Positions 36,841 through 45,450 of a stretch of DNA of 62,536 bases are shown here, in pieces. The DNA is from Acidisoma sp. L85. GTDB taxonomy: Bacteria > Pseudomonadota > Alphaproteobacteria > Acetobacterales > Acetobacteraceae. Position numbers and translations under genes: made by a program. Within the stretch, counting starts at the first letter, position 1. Every line of letters begins with the position of its first letter. Where the stretch lies: NCBI RefSeq assembly GCF_009765865.1, contig NZ_LMUQ01000064.1, positions 106,401-168,936 on the forward strand. Direction: 5' to 3'. Below the pieces are notes generated by a model that saw only the letters and a list, made by a program, of their open reading frames with translations, was not told the origin of the DNA and searched no databases.

Positions 36841-37872
36841 TCAGGTGGCCGATCGCCGCGCGGCGATCCAGTCCATATAGCCATGAAACGCTTCGCGCGT
36901 CGGGCGGGGCGTCCAGCCGGTATCGGCAGCGATGCGCGAGATATCGTAGGCACCCCACATGCCGCCGGTCAGGCTCGCATCATTGAGGATGTCGGCCCGC
37001 TCGCCATGCGCGATCTCGGCGGTGAATCCAGGCGTCTTCTCGGCGGCCCAGTCAACAAGTTCACGGATCGTCGTGACGTGGCCGGCGGCTATGTTGTAGG
37101 CCGAAAATCGCAGTTTCGGCGCGTGCAGCAGCGCAAGGATTGCGGTAGCCACATCCTCCGCATGAATATAGTCACCGACGACATCGAGCGAATTCGCGCG
37201 CACGGGGCTGGCGCCGTCGAGCGCCATGTGGGCGATGCGATTGGGAATATGGCGGAAGTTGCGGCTCGCCGTCGCGCGGTCCATTGTGCCGTAGACCGAT
37301 GACAACCGGACGGAGGCGGTGGAGAGCCCGAACAGGTCGCCATAGCGTTCGGTGATGAGTTCCGATGCCAGCTTCGAGATTCCGTAGAGCTTTCGCGGCA
37401 TGACATAGCCATCCTCGGGCAAAGGCTCACCGGGACGATCGGGACCGTGATGCTTGTAGACCGCGCCGGAGCTGACATAGATGACGCGTTGCAGACCGGG
37501 CAATGCGCGGGCCCAATCCAGCACGGCCACGGTTCCCATGATGTTGACGTCGATGATGCGGGCAGGATTTTCCGCTTCGGGCTCCCGCTTCGCCTCGGCC
37601 GCTGAACCGCGCGACAGCGGCGTCACGGTCGCGCCGTGGACGATGTGCGTTATGTCAAACCCCGCCAGCGCATCGCGCCAGCTTTCCGGCCGCGTGACAT
37701 CCGCGACAATGACGGACAGGCGATCTGCCACCGGCGCGAAATAGCGCAACGCCTCAGCGTCGAGCGGTGCGGTGTCCAGAGCCACCAGCCGCAGGGTTGG
37801 GTCGGACTCCAGCCAGCGCCGCGCTAGCACGCTCATCACGAAGCCCGTCGCCCCAGTCACCAATACGGTCAT
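36841..37872 (-). CDS. NAD-dependent epimerase/dehydratase (extended SDR)
   Basis: A 343-residue extended short-chain dehydrogenase. The nucleotide motif GATGFV is at residues 7-12, the catalytic YGISK follows VMPRKL, and YVSSGAVY marks the active-site Ser/Thr strand. Family members act on nucleotide sugars, but several catabolic homologues dehydrogenate free sugar acids. It lies between the PuuE-like gene (28-base gap) and the M20 amidohydrolase (13-base gap) on the same strand, so it belongs to that operon; its role there is unknown. Confidence 0.83.
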   Translation of the reverse strand: MTVLVTGATGFVMSVLARRWLESDPTLRLVALDTAPLDAEALRYFAPVADRLSVIVADVTRPESWRDALAGFDITHIVHGATVTPLSRGSAAEAKREPEAENPARIIDVNIMGTVAVLDWARALPGLQRVIYVSSGAVYKHHGPDRPGEPLPEDGYVMPRKLYGISKLASELITERYGDLFGLSTASVRLSSVYGTMDRATASRNFRHIPNRIAHMALDGASPVRANSLDVVGDYIHAEDVATAILALLHAPKLRFSAYNIAAGHVTTIRELVDWAAEKTPGFTAEIAHGERADILNDASLTGGMWGAYDISRIAADTGWTPRPTREAFHGYMDWIAARRSAT

Positions 37873-37885
37873 CGCGAATCTTCTC

Positions 37886-39145
37886 TCATATCGGGAAATC
37901 GACGAGCAGGCTGATCAGCGTCTGTGTCGCGACACCGAAGTCATCCAGCGTCATCGCCTCATCCGGGTTGTGACTGCCATTCTCGTTACGGATGAAGATC
38001 ATGGCGCTCGGGATCCCCATTTGCGCGAAGACCGCCGCGTCATGGCCTGCGCCGCTCGCCATCTCGAAAGGCGCGTCGAGCAGACCCATGATCTTCGCAC
38101 GCAGTCTTGTGTCCATGAGTGCCGGTGGCGAATCGCTAGTGGTGCCGAGATCGAAGCTCACCCGATAATCTCGCCCGATACGTTCAGCCGCATCTCGCGC
38201 CTCGGCCGCCACGATGTTCATGGTGGTGTCCGACGTGCTGCGGATATCCAGAACGAAGCGCGTTTCTCCGGCGATCTTGCTGGGGCCGTGCATTGTGGCG
38301 TCGGTGTAAAACTCACCCGAGGTCAGCACGAGATCCGCGCCGGCCGCTTCCTCACGCAGCCACACTGCTTCCATCTGATGCAGAAGTGCGACTGTCGCGG
38401 CCACCGCATCGCGGCGATAGGGGCGGGCGACGGCGCCGGAATGCGCATAGGCGCCGACGCACCGCGCATTGCGGAACCGTTTGCAGCCCCGGATGCCGGT
38501 GACCACGGCAACCGGCAGGCCCTCGTTGACGAGCGTCGGACCCTGCTCGATGTGCAGCTCCAGATAGGCGCGGATGCTATTTGGTTCGATGAGGTGACGC
38601 CGCTCGCGAATTGCGCTGGGATCGAAGCCTTGCGCGGCCAATGTCGCCTCTAGAGTGAGTCCGGTATCCGCGCGCGCGACCGACAGGCAATCCGGATCAA
38701 GCAGCCCGAGAGCCCCGGCGCTCCCGACATAAGCGATATCGAACCAAGCGGATTCCTCGGCGCGGATGCCCATCACGGCGATGTCGCAACGCGGCACGAA
38801 ACCGCCGCTTCGCAATGCCGAGAGGGCGCAAAGCCCTGCTACGACACCCGCCGCGCCATCGAAATTGCCGCCCTGAGGCACGCTGTCGAGGTGGGAGCCG
38901 ATGATGATGCGCGGCGCCGCGCGGTCAAGGCCCGGCAGTGTCATCGTCAGGTTGCCGATGGCATCGACCGCGCATTCCAGACCGATCGCGACGGCCCTGC
39001 GCCTCAGAATGTCATGAGCCGCCTGCTCACCCGCGCCGTAGCTATCGCGAACGATACCGCGTCCGACGCGCGTGGCCAGCGCCAGCTCATCGAAGATCGC
39101 GCCGGCGAGGTCGGGATCGAATTGAATGATGTCGTTAATCGGCAA
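37886..39145 (-). CDS. M20 family Zn-dependent amidohydrolase (allantoate/N-carbamoyl type)
   Basis: A 419-residue hydrolase of the M20 (hydantoinase/carbamylase) family: the group includes allantoate amidohydrolase, N-carbamoyl-L-amino-acid hydrolase and beta-ureidopropionase. Metal ligands are in GSHLDSVPQGGNFDGAAGV and AEESAWFD, with LELHIEQGPTL and the C-terminal SGAGHDAAVFAQMGIPSAMIF completing the pattern. The usual Glu-Glu pair is present as EE in RAEESA. Its operon with the PuuE homologue suggests hydrolysis of a ureido acid. ATG 39145 begins the operon; divergent from the SDR gene. Confidence 0.87.
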   Translation of the reverse strand: MPINDIIQFDPDLAGAIFDELALATRVGRGIVRDSYGAGEQAAHDILRRRAVAIGLECAVDAIGNLTMTLPGLDRAAPRIIIGSHLDSVPQGGNFDGAAGVVAGLCALSALRSGGFVPRCDIAVMGIRAEESAWFDIAYVGSAGALGLLDPDCLSVARADTGLTLEATLAAQGFDPSAIRERRHLIEPNSIRAYLELHIEQGPTLVNEGLPVAVVTGIRGCKRFRNARCVGAYAHSGAVARPYRRDAVAATVALLHQMEAVWLREEAAGADLVLTSGEFYTDATMHGPSKIAGETRFVLDIRSTSDTTMNIVAAEARDAAERIGRDYRVSFDLGTTSDSPPALMDTRLRAKIMGLLDAPFEMASGAGHDAAVFAQMGIPSAMIFIRNENGSHNPDEAMTLDDFGVATQTLISLLVDFPI

Positions 39146-39236
39146 GATCCTCGAAAACTGGTTGCTCGCTCTGCAAGTTCAGCGAGAATGCGTGTCACGT
39201 CAGCGACAATTTCATCCAGCCATGGAACCACCATGA

Positions 39237-40013
39237 ATGTCTAGTTTGCTCGCCGGAAAGATCGCCGTCGTCACCGGAGCAAGTGCCGGGATCGGTCGCG
39301 CTATCGCCCTCAGCTTCGCGGCAGAGGGGGCGACGGTCGCGCTCGCCGATATCACTACCGAACCGCTGGAAGGCGGCGAGCCGACGCTCGATCTGATTAC
39401 CCGTGCGGGCGGCAAGGGCATTTTCGAAACCGTCGATGTCTCGAAATGGGAGGATCTCGACCGGCTCGTGACGAAAACGGTGGCGCTCTATGGCCGGCTC
39501 GATGTCATGGTCAACAACGCGGCGATCTATTCGGGAACGCCGCTGCTGGATACGACGATCGAGCAGTGGGAGCATGTCATGGCGGTCAATATGACCGGCA
39601 TGTTCCTCGGCTGTAAGCGCGCGGTGCAACAGATGATCTCGCAGGAGCCTCGGGAGGAGGTGCGGGGGCGGCTGATCAATCTTGGCTCGCAGCAGGGTAT
39701 CGTGACCTCGCCGCGCGATACGCCCTATGGCGTCAGCAAGGCGGGCGCCATCTATCTCACGCGGCAGATCGCCGTTGACTATGCCAAGGACCTGATCGTC
39801 TGCAATTCGATCTCGCCGGGCAAGGTCGTGACCGGCAAGCCGGGGCTGCCGATGGATCCCGCTCTGATGGAGAATGCCCGACGCCGCACGCCCTGGCCGC
39901 GTCTCGGCCGGCCGCAGGACATCGCGAATGCCGCCGTGTTCCTGGCGAGCGACCGCGCCACCTTCATGACCGGCTCGAACCTCGTGGTCGATGGCGGTTG
40001 GCTGGCCGCCTGA
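39237..40013 (+). CDS. Short-chain dehydrogenase/reductase
   Basis: A 258-residue classical SDR. The cofactor motif TGASAGIG is at residues 14-21, NNAAIYSG is the NNAG motif, the catalytic Ser lies in LGSQQGI and the YGVSK motif gives Tyr and Lys. It ends with the standard GSNLVVDGGW. It is convergent with the ribose-type permease gene (stop codons 3 bases apart) and divergent from the M20 gene. It may oxidise a sugar or polyol brought in by the neighbouring importer; this is inference. Confidence 0.9.
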   Translation: MSSLLAGKIAVVTGASAGIGRAIALSFAAEGATVALADITTEPLEGGEPTLDLITRAGGKGIFETVDVSKWEDLDRLVTKTVALYGRLDVMVNNAAIYSGTPLLDTTIEQWEHVMAVNMTGMFLGCKRAVQQMISQEPREEVRGRLINLGSQQGIVTSPRDTPYGVSKAGAIYLTRQIAVDYAKDLIVCNSISPGKVVTGKPGLPMDPALMENARRRTPWPRLGRPQDIANAAVFLASDRATFMTGSNLVVDGGWLAA

Positions 40014-40016
40014 TCC

Positions 40017-41003
40017 TCAGCCGCCGCGGCGCTTCTGGTTGAGGCTGTCGATCAGCACCGCACCGAAGATCACCGCGCCCTGGATGAACTGCACCCAGAA
40101 GGGCTGCACGTTTTTCAGCGTAAGACCGTTGTTGATCAGGCCGATGATCAGCACGCCCAGCAGCGTACCCAGGATGCTGCCCTTGCCCCCGAACAGGGAC
40201 GCGCCGCCGATAACCACGGCCGCGATCGCGTTCAGCTCCAGCCCCACCGCCGCGATCGGCTGCGCGCTGTCCAGCCGCCCAGCCAGCACCACGCCGCCCA
40301 GCCCCGCCAGCGCGCCGCTGATGATGTAGACGATGGCGAGCGTGCGCGTCACGGGAATGCCCGCCAGCCGCGCGGCGTCGCGATTACCGCCCACGGCATA
40401 GACCTCGGCGCCGAACACCGTGCGTGCCAGCACCAGGCCCGCGATCAGGAACACCGCCGCCGCGATCAGTGCCGCGACCGGGAAGGGGCCGATATTGCCG
40501 CCGCCGATATTGTCGAAGGCGTCCGGGAAGGAGAAAATCGTATTGCCGTTGGTGACGATGAAGGCGAGGCCGCGCGCCATGGCGAGCACCGCGAGGCTCA
40601 CGATGAAGGGCGCCATGTTCAGCGTCGTCACCGCGAAGGCGATGAAGCCGCCCGACAACGCGCCGATGCCCACACCCAGCAGCACCGCGATGGGCACCGG
40701 GATATGCGCGTTGAGCGCGAGCCCCGCCATCACGCCGGTAAAGGCCACCACCGAACCCACGGATAGGTCGATGCCGCCCGTTACGATGACGAAAGTCTCG
40801 CCCACCGCCACGATGCCGATCAGCGAACTGGCAAGCAGGATCGAGAGCAGATTGGCGGAGGTCAGGAAGGACGGCGTCGTTATCGCCAGATAGACCGAAA
40901 TCGCGACGAAACCCACCACGATGGTCAGCTCGTTGATGGCGCGCGTCACCGAGGAGAGACCGAAGTTTCGCTTCGGGGCGGGGGAGGTTTGACCGGATGC
41001 CAT
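40017..41003 (-). CDS. Ribose-type sugar ABC transporter permease
   Basis: A 328-residue inner-membrane permease of the RbsC/XylH family with 8-10 hydrophobic segments. Family marks are FVIVTGGIDLSVGSVVAFTGVM, FIVSLAVLAMARGLAFIVTNG and VVIGGASLFGGKGSILGTLLG. A longer open frame (to 41840) is Arg/Pro-rich chance coding over the ATPase gene; ATG 41003 gives the normal cytoplasmic start. It is the last gene of a binding protein-ATPase-permease operon. Confidence 0.93.
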   Translation of the reverse strand: MASGQTSPAPKRNFGLSSVTRAINELTIVVGFVAISVYLAITTPSFLTSANLLSILLASSLIGIVAVGETFVIVTGGIDLSVGSVVAFTGVMAGLALNAHIPVPIAVLLGVGIGALSGGFIAFAVTTLNMAPFIVSLAVLAMARGLAFIVTNGNTIFSFPDAFDNIGGGNIGPFPVAALIAAAVFLIAGLVLARTVFGAEVYAVGGNRDAARLAGIPVTRTLAIVYIISGALAGLGGVVLAGRLDSAQPIAAVGLELNAIAAVVIGGASLFGGKGSILGTLLGVLIIGLINNGLTLKNVQPFWVQFIQGAVIFGAVLIDSLNQKRRGG

Positions 41004-41032
41004 CGACAGCCTTCTCTTTAACGGACGCCGCG

Positions 41033-42520
41033 TCAGCCGAGGGCTGCGAGGGCCATGATGCGTTCCTGGCTGAAATCGGCCTTGGCGACCATCCCGGCGA
41101 TGCGGCCTGTCCGCATCACCAGGACACGATCGCAGAGACCCAGCAGCTCCAGCATGTCGGAAGACACGACCAGGATCGCCGCTCCGCGCTCCGCCAAGGC
41201 GTTGATGAGCCGATAGACCTCGACTTTCGCACCCACATCGATACCGCGCGTCGGCTCGTCGAGCAGGAAGATGCGCGGCTTCGTGGTCAAGGCGCGAGAC
41301 AGTACGACCTTCTGCTGGTTGCCGCCCGACAGCGACCGGACAAGCTGGCGAATGCCCGGCGTGCGGATGCGCAGGTCTTCGACAGCGTGCTCCGCCAGCC
41401 GGTCGATCCGGCCTTGCGCGAGGATCGAGCGCAGCCAGGAAACCTTGGTGAGGGTGGACATCGCGACATTGGTGCGGAGCGAGAAGGGCATCACCAGACC
41501 CTCGCCCTTGCGGTCCTCTGGCACTAGCGCGACCCCGGCGGAAAGCGCCTGGCGCGGCGAGCGAATATGGCGCTCCCGCGACTCGACATGGATCTTGCCC
41601 TTGGTCGCGGGTAGGGCGCCGTAGATCGTCTTGAGCACTTCGGTTCGGCCCGCGCCGATCAGGCCGCCGAGGCCGACCACCTCGCCGGCCCGAAGCTCGA
41701 AGGAGACATCCTCGAAGCGGCCGGCGGAACTGAGCCCCTCGACCTGGAGCAGCACTTCGCCCAGCGTGGCGTGGCGGGCGGGGAACAGCGCCTCGATCGG
41801 GCGATTGACCATCGCCTGGATCAGCGCGTCCTCGGTCCAATCCTTGGTCGCTCGGGTTTCCACGGCGGCGCCGTCGCGCAGCACCGTCACGCGGTCGCAG
41901 ATCTCGAAGACTTCTTCCAGATGGTGGCTGATGAAGACCAGCCCGACGCCGGCATTCCGCAGCGTCGCGATCGTGGCGAACAGGATGCGCTGCTCGGCCG
42001 TGGTCAGCGTCGCCGTCGGCTCGTCCATGACGATGACCCGCGCCTCGCGGGACAGCGCGCGGGCGATCTCCACCAGCTGCTGCTGCGCGATGCCGAGCCG
42101 GCGAACCAGCGTGCGTGGCGAAACGGAGAGGCCGACGCGGGCGAGCAACCGGCTCGCCTCGCGGTTCAGCGCGGCGCGGCGTATCCCGCCGAGCCTGCCG
42201 CGCGGCAGATGGCCGAGGAAGATGTTCTCGGCCACCGAACGCTCGGGGATGAGGCTGAGTTCCTGGTGGATCACGATGATCCCGGCATCCAACGCGTCTT
42301 TGGGACGCCTTGGGCTGAATGGCACGCCCTCAAGATGCAACTGGCCCGCATCGGGGCGAAACACCCCGGCGAGAATCTTCATCAAGGTGGACTTCCCGGC
42401 GCCATTCTCGCCGACGATACCGAGCACCTCCCCCCGGTCGAGGGAGATGCTGACATCGGAGAGAGCTTTCACCCCGGGGAACCCCATGGAGATGCCCTGC
42501 ATCTCCAGCAGCCGCGTCAT
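41033..42520 (-). CDS. Ribose-type sugar ABC transporter ATP-binding protein (two ATPase domains)
   Basis: A 495-residue tandem ATPase of the RbsA/MglA type. The first domain has Walker A GENGAGKST (37-45) and Walker B VIVMDEPTATLT. The second has degenerate Walker A (LGGLIGAGRTEVLK), signature LSGGNQQKVVLSRAL and Walker B IFLLDEPTRGIDVG. An upstream open frame exists, but ATG 42520 (MTRLLEMQG) gives the usual start. It lies 30 bases before the permease. The 270-base gap upstream, to the binding-protein gene, contains two cloverleaf repeats. Confidence 0.94.
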   Translation of the reverse strand: MTRLLEMQGISMGFPGVKALSDVSISLDRGEVLGIVGENGAGKSTLMKILAGVFRPDAGQLHLEGVPFSPRRPKDALDAGIIVIHQELSLIPERSVAENIFLGHLPRGRLGGIRRAALNREASRLLARVGLSVSPRTLVRRLGIAQQQLVEIARALSREARVIVMDEPTATLTTAEQRILFATIATLRNAGVGLVFISHHLEEVFEICDRVTVLRDGAAVETRATKDWTEDALIQAMVNRPIEALFPARHATLGEVLLQVEGLSSAGRFEDVSFELRAGEVVGLGGLIGAGRTEVLKTIYGALPATKGKIHVESRERHIRSPRQALSAGVALVPEDRKGEGLVMPFSLRTNVAMSTLTKVSWLRSILAQGRIDRLAEHAVEDLRIRTPGIRQLVRSLSGGNQQKVVLSRALTTKPRIFLLDEPTRGIDVGAKVEVYRLINALAERGAAILVVSSDMLELLGLCDRVLVMRTGRIAGMVAKADFSQERIMALAALG

Positions 42521-42567
42521 GCTGTCAGGCCCGCATTTGCGCGGGGTCTTACGGCCAAGTCCTGTTG

Positions 42568-42632
42568 CCATCCACGCCTGCCCACGACTTCACTAGGAAG
42601 GCGTGGATGCTCGGCCTTCGCCGAGCATGACG
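42568..42632 (+). repeat. Cloverleaf palindromic repeat, copy R3a (right half)
   Basis: A truncated copy: ATCCACGCCT pairs with AGGCGTGGAT, then hairpin GCTCGGC-CTTC-GCCGAGC and ATGACG. The first hairpin and CGTCAT are missing. It lies between the sugar binding-protein gene and its ATPase gene. Confidence 0.8.
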
Positions 42633-42692
42633 AATGGGTTGGGTTGAGCGGGCGGCTCACCGGCTCAAGGGACAGGCTGGCCTCGAGAGTAT

Positions 42693-42760
42693 CGTCATGG
42701 CACGCGAGGGCGTGCCATCCACGCCTTGCCTTAGTCGAGCAAATAAGTCCTGGACGCCCG
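42693..42760 (+). repeat. Cloverleaf palindromic repeat, copy R3b (left half intact)
   Basis: CGTCAT is followed by hairpin GGCACGC-GAGG-GCGTGCC and ATCCACGCCTT, but the right half is degenerate (TGGACGCCCG). It sits 33 bases beyond the stop codon of the sugar binding-protein gene, and 61 bases from R3a. Confidence 0.75.
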
Positions 42761-42792
42761 ATCCTCACCGCATCCAACAACATATTGTCGCC

Positions 42793-43812
42793 TTACTGGC
42801 TCACCTCGTCGCCCCACAGGCCATAGGCCTTGGCCGCCGGGCTATCGATCGTCTCTTTCGTCAGCAGCATATGCGGCCAGAATTGATGCGCGGGGATGCT
42901 TGCCTTGTCGCCATGCAGATAGGCCTCGACATAGGCGACCGACTGCTTGGCCATGGTCAGGGGGTTCTGCGACAGCGTGCCATCCATCTGGCCCTTGCGG
43001 ATGGCGCTCAGCGCCTGCTCGGTGCCGTCGATGCTGATGATCACGATGTGCTTCGGATCGCCGATCGGCGCGAATCGGTTGGCCTGGCGGATCGCGCGGA
43101 TGGCGCCGACCGCGTTGTCGTCATTGCCGTTGAACACCGCGTCGATGTCGTTATGGGCCGCGAGAAGCTGGGTCATGATGTTGAAGGCCTTGTCGGCATC
43201 GAAATCCGCCGCCTGCTTGGCCACCAGCTTGAGGTCCGGATTGTCCTTTTGCAGCACCGCCAGCTCGGCGGCGAAGCCTTGCTCGCGCTCATCGCCCGCC
43301 GTGGTGCCGAGGAGACCTTCGAGATCGACCACATTGCCCTTCACCGAGCCGTAGCGCTTCTTGAGCTGCTCCGCGATGAAGTCGGCGCCCTCCTTGCCGA
43401 GCGCCACGTTGTCGGTCTCGAGGAAGTTCACCTGGCAATCGCCGCAGGCGGCGCCACGGTCCAGCGTGAAGACCGGAATGCCCTTCTTATTGGCTTCCTT
43501 CACCACCGGCACGATGGAATTGGCGTTGATCGGGTTGAGGATCAGCGCCGCCACATGCTGGTTGATGAGGTCGGTGACCTGGTTGGTCTGGGTATTCGCA
43601 TCGCCATTGGCGCTGGTATTGATGAGCTTGAGGTCAGGATGTTGGGCGATCCCGGCCTGCACGCCCTTCGTCATCCCCTGGAAGAAAGGATTGGCGAGGG
43701 TGGCGACGCTGAGCCCGACCGTATAGCTGTCGGCCGCATGGGCTGCCGAGGCGGCCCATGCGAGACACGAGACAGCGGCAATCGCCGCGAGATTCTGCTT
43801 GAGTTTGGACAT
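42793..43812 (-). CDS. Ribose-type sugar ABC transporter substrate-binding protein
   Basis: A 339-residue periplasmic binding protein of the RbsB family. The signal peptide ends at SAAHAAD (about residues 24-27). Family marks are GLSVATLANPFFQGM, VAALILNPINANSIVPVV, GIPVFTLDRGA, the helix-rich GDEREQGF, and FNGNDDNAVGAIRAI. Two Cys in ACGDCQVNF could form a disulfide near the pocket, uncommon for RbsB. It is the first gene of the sugar importer operon, with an inverted repeat in its leader. The ligand is likely a pentose, hexose or polyol. Confidence 0.93.
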   Translation of the reverse strand: MSKLKQNLAAIAAVSCLAWAASAAHAADSYTVGLSVATLANPFFQGMTKGVQAGIAQHPDLKLINTSANGDANTQTNQVTDLINQHVAALILNPINANSIVPVVKEANKKGIPVFTLDRGAACGDCQVNFLETDNVALGKEGADFIAEQLKKRYGSVKGNVVDLEGLLGTTAGDEREQGFAAELAVLQKDNPDLKLVAKQAADFDADKAFNIMTQLLAAHNDIDAVFNGNDDNAVGAIRAIRQANRFAPIGDPKHIVIISIDGTEQALSAIRKGQMDGTLSQNPLTMAKQSVAYVEAYLHGDKASIPAHQFWPHMLLTKETIDSPAAKAYGLWGDEVSQ

Positions 43813-44230
43813 GAGTTCTCCCTCGCGCCGAGACTTTTCGCTTTTTTACGCGGCGTTGATTAGGACAGTAGATAGCCCCCCTGGCAGCGTCAACGCGGCG
43901 AAACTCGCCGTCGGCGGCAAACCAGATATGCCTCAAACGAGACAATTTGAGCCACGGAGCAATTGAAGGGTCGGAGTCCAACAGACCTCGCACGCTCCCA
44001 ATGACACTTTTGCTTCAGCACGCCCGCCTCGCCGTGCGGAAGGCAAAAGCCGCGGCCCGAGACCATTTTCCCCCGGGGGGACACGTGCTAATTGAGGACT
44101 AAGCCTGACCGACATTCACCCAATGGCGGATCGGGAGGCTGGCCGAAGTGGAAGGTGCGCCGTGGCGTGCCAGGACCACGAGGACGCATCCGATCCGGCA
44201 ACCCTAGACCAGCGGTAAAGGAACCAACCC
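43813..44230. promoter_or_regulatory. 418-base divergent regulatory region between the sugar-importer operon and tal
   Basis: The region serves the importer operon (minus) and transaldolase (plus). Near the importer start, CGCGGCGTTGA (43849-43859) and TCAACGCGGCG (43890-43900) form a 10-of-11 inverted repeat with a 30-base spacer, and CGGCGA-AAC-TCGCCG (43896-43910) is a perfect small hairpin overlapping it. Either may be an operator or leader structure. Close to tal, AAAGGAA lies 8 bases before ATG. I see no gene here. Confidence 0.45.
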
Positions 44231-45313
44231 ATGGCCTCAGACGCACCGAAGACTCTGAACCGGCTGGGCCAAAGCTTGTGGCTCGACAACATCACGCGCG
44301 ATCTTCTCGATAGCGGCACGCTTAAGCGCTACATCGACGAGCTGTCGGTCACGGGCCTGACCTCCAACCCGACCATCTTCGACAACGCCATCTCGAAGAG
44401 CAAATGGTACGACAAGGAAATCATCTCGCAGCTCGATAGCGGCGCCAAGGGCGAGGGCCTGTTCTTCAACATGGCCGTGCAGGACCTGAGCCGCGCGGCG
44501 GATCTGTTCCTCCCGGTGTACGAGCGCACGGGCACGGTGGACGGCTTCGTCTCGCTCGAAGTGTCACCGGTCTTCGCCTATGACACCAAGGCGACGGTCG
44601 ATCAGGCCAAGACGCTGCACAAGCAGGCGAACAAGCCGAACCTCTTTATCAAGATCCCCGGCACGCCCGAGGGCCTGCCCGCGATCGAGGATGCGATCTT
44701 CGCCGGCATCCCCATCAACGTGACGCTGCTGTTCTCCACCGACCAGTACAAGCTCGCCGCCGATGCCTATATGAAGGGACTGGAGCGCCGGGTCGCCGCC
44801 GGTCTGTCGGCCGATGTGCGCTCCGTCGCCTCGCTGTTCATCAGCCGGTGGGATGCGTCCGTGACCGAGAAGGTCCCGGCCGAGATCCGCAATACCCTCG
44901 GCCTCGCGGTCGGCGCGCAGTGCTACAAGGCCTATCGCGACATCATCGAGAGTGACCGTTTCCAGCGTCTGCAGAATGTCGGTGCCCACGCACAGCGCCT
45001 GCTCTTCGCTAGCACCGGCACGAAGGACAAGAACGCGTCCGACACGCTGTATATCGCGGGCTTGGCCGCTCCGAACACGGTCAATACGATGCCGGAAGGC
45101 ACGCTGCTGGCCTTCGCCGATCACGGCAAGTCAGCGACCGCCCTGCCGCGTGACGGCGGTAACGCCGAGGAAGTTCTGGCCGCGCATGTGAAAGCGGGCA
45201 TCGACCTCAGCGCGCTATCGACCGAGCTGCAATCAGCTGGCGCCAAGGGCTTCGTGAAGTCCTGGACCGAGCTGATGGGCGCGATCGAGTCCAAGAGCAA
45301 AGTGCTCGCTTAG
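44231..45313 (+). CDS. tal: Transaldolase
   Basis: Transaldolase, a 360-residue cytoplasmic enzyme that moves a dihydroxyacetone unit between sedoheptulose-7-phosphate and glyceraldehyde-3-phosphate. The Schiff-base Lys is in LFIKIPGTPEGL. The first signature, GLTSNPTIFDNAIS, and the strand FVSLEVSPVFAYDT are complete. The length and sequence are those of the long (TalB-unlike, actinobacterial/alphaproteobacterial) type, not the 220-residue type. RBS AAAGGAA precedes ATG by 8 bases. A strong hairpin follows the stop. It would work with the adjacent pentose/polyol importer. Confidence 0.95.
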   Translation: MASDAPKTLNRLGQSLWLDNITRDLLDSGTLKRYIDELSVTGLTSNPTIFDNAISKSKWYDKEIISQLDSGAKGEGLFFNMAVQDLSRAADLFLPVYERTGTVDGFVSLEVSPVFAYDTKATVDQAKTLHKQANKPNLFIKIPGTPEGLPAIEDAIFAGIPINVTLLFSTDQYKLAADAYMKGLERRVAAGLSADVRSVASLFISRWDASVTEKVPAEIRNTLGLAVGAQCYKAYRDIIESDRFQRLQNVGAHAQRLLFASTGTKDKNASDTLYIAGLAAPNTVNTMPEGTLLAFADHGKSATALPRDGGNAEEVLAAHVKAGIDLSALSTELQSAGAKGFVKSWTELMGAIESKSKVLA

Positions 45314-45329
45314 TCTTCGAACGACCAAA

Positions 45330-45359
45330 CCCCTCTCGTCGCACAGGTGGCGAGAGGGG
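45330..45359 (+). terminator. Hairpin terminator after tal
   Basis: CCCCTCTCG and CGAGAGGGG form a perfect 9-bp stem around a 12-base loop, 17 bases after the tal stop. The T-run after it is weak (GCGCTTTACTGTT). Confidence 0.7.
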
Positions 45360-45450
45360 CGCTTTACTGTTCCGTGCCGATAGAGCGTTGCCACCGGCCT
45401 GATCCTGATCTAGCTGGCTGGAAAGACTCTCGGCGAGGAGACTTCCCAAA

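Noticed and set aside
41004-41840. N-terminal extension of the ribose-type permease
   Set aside because: It lies over the ATPase gene in another frame and codes Arg/Pro-rich sequence; the permease starts with its usual N-terminus at 41003.
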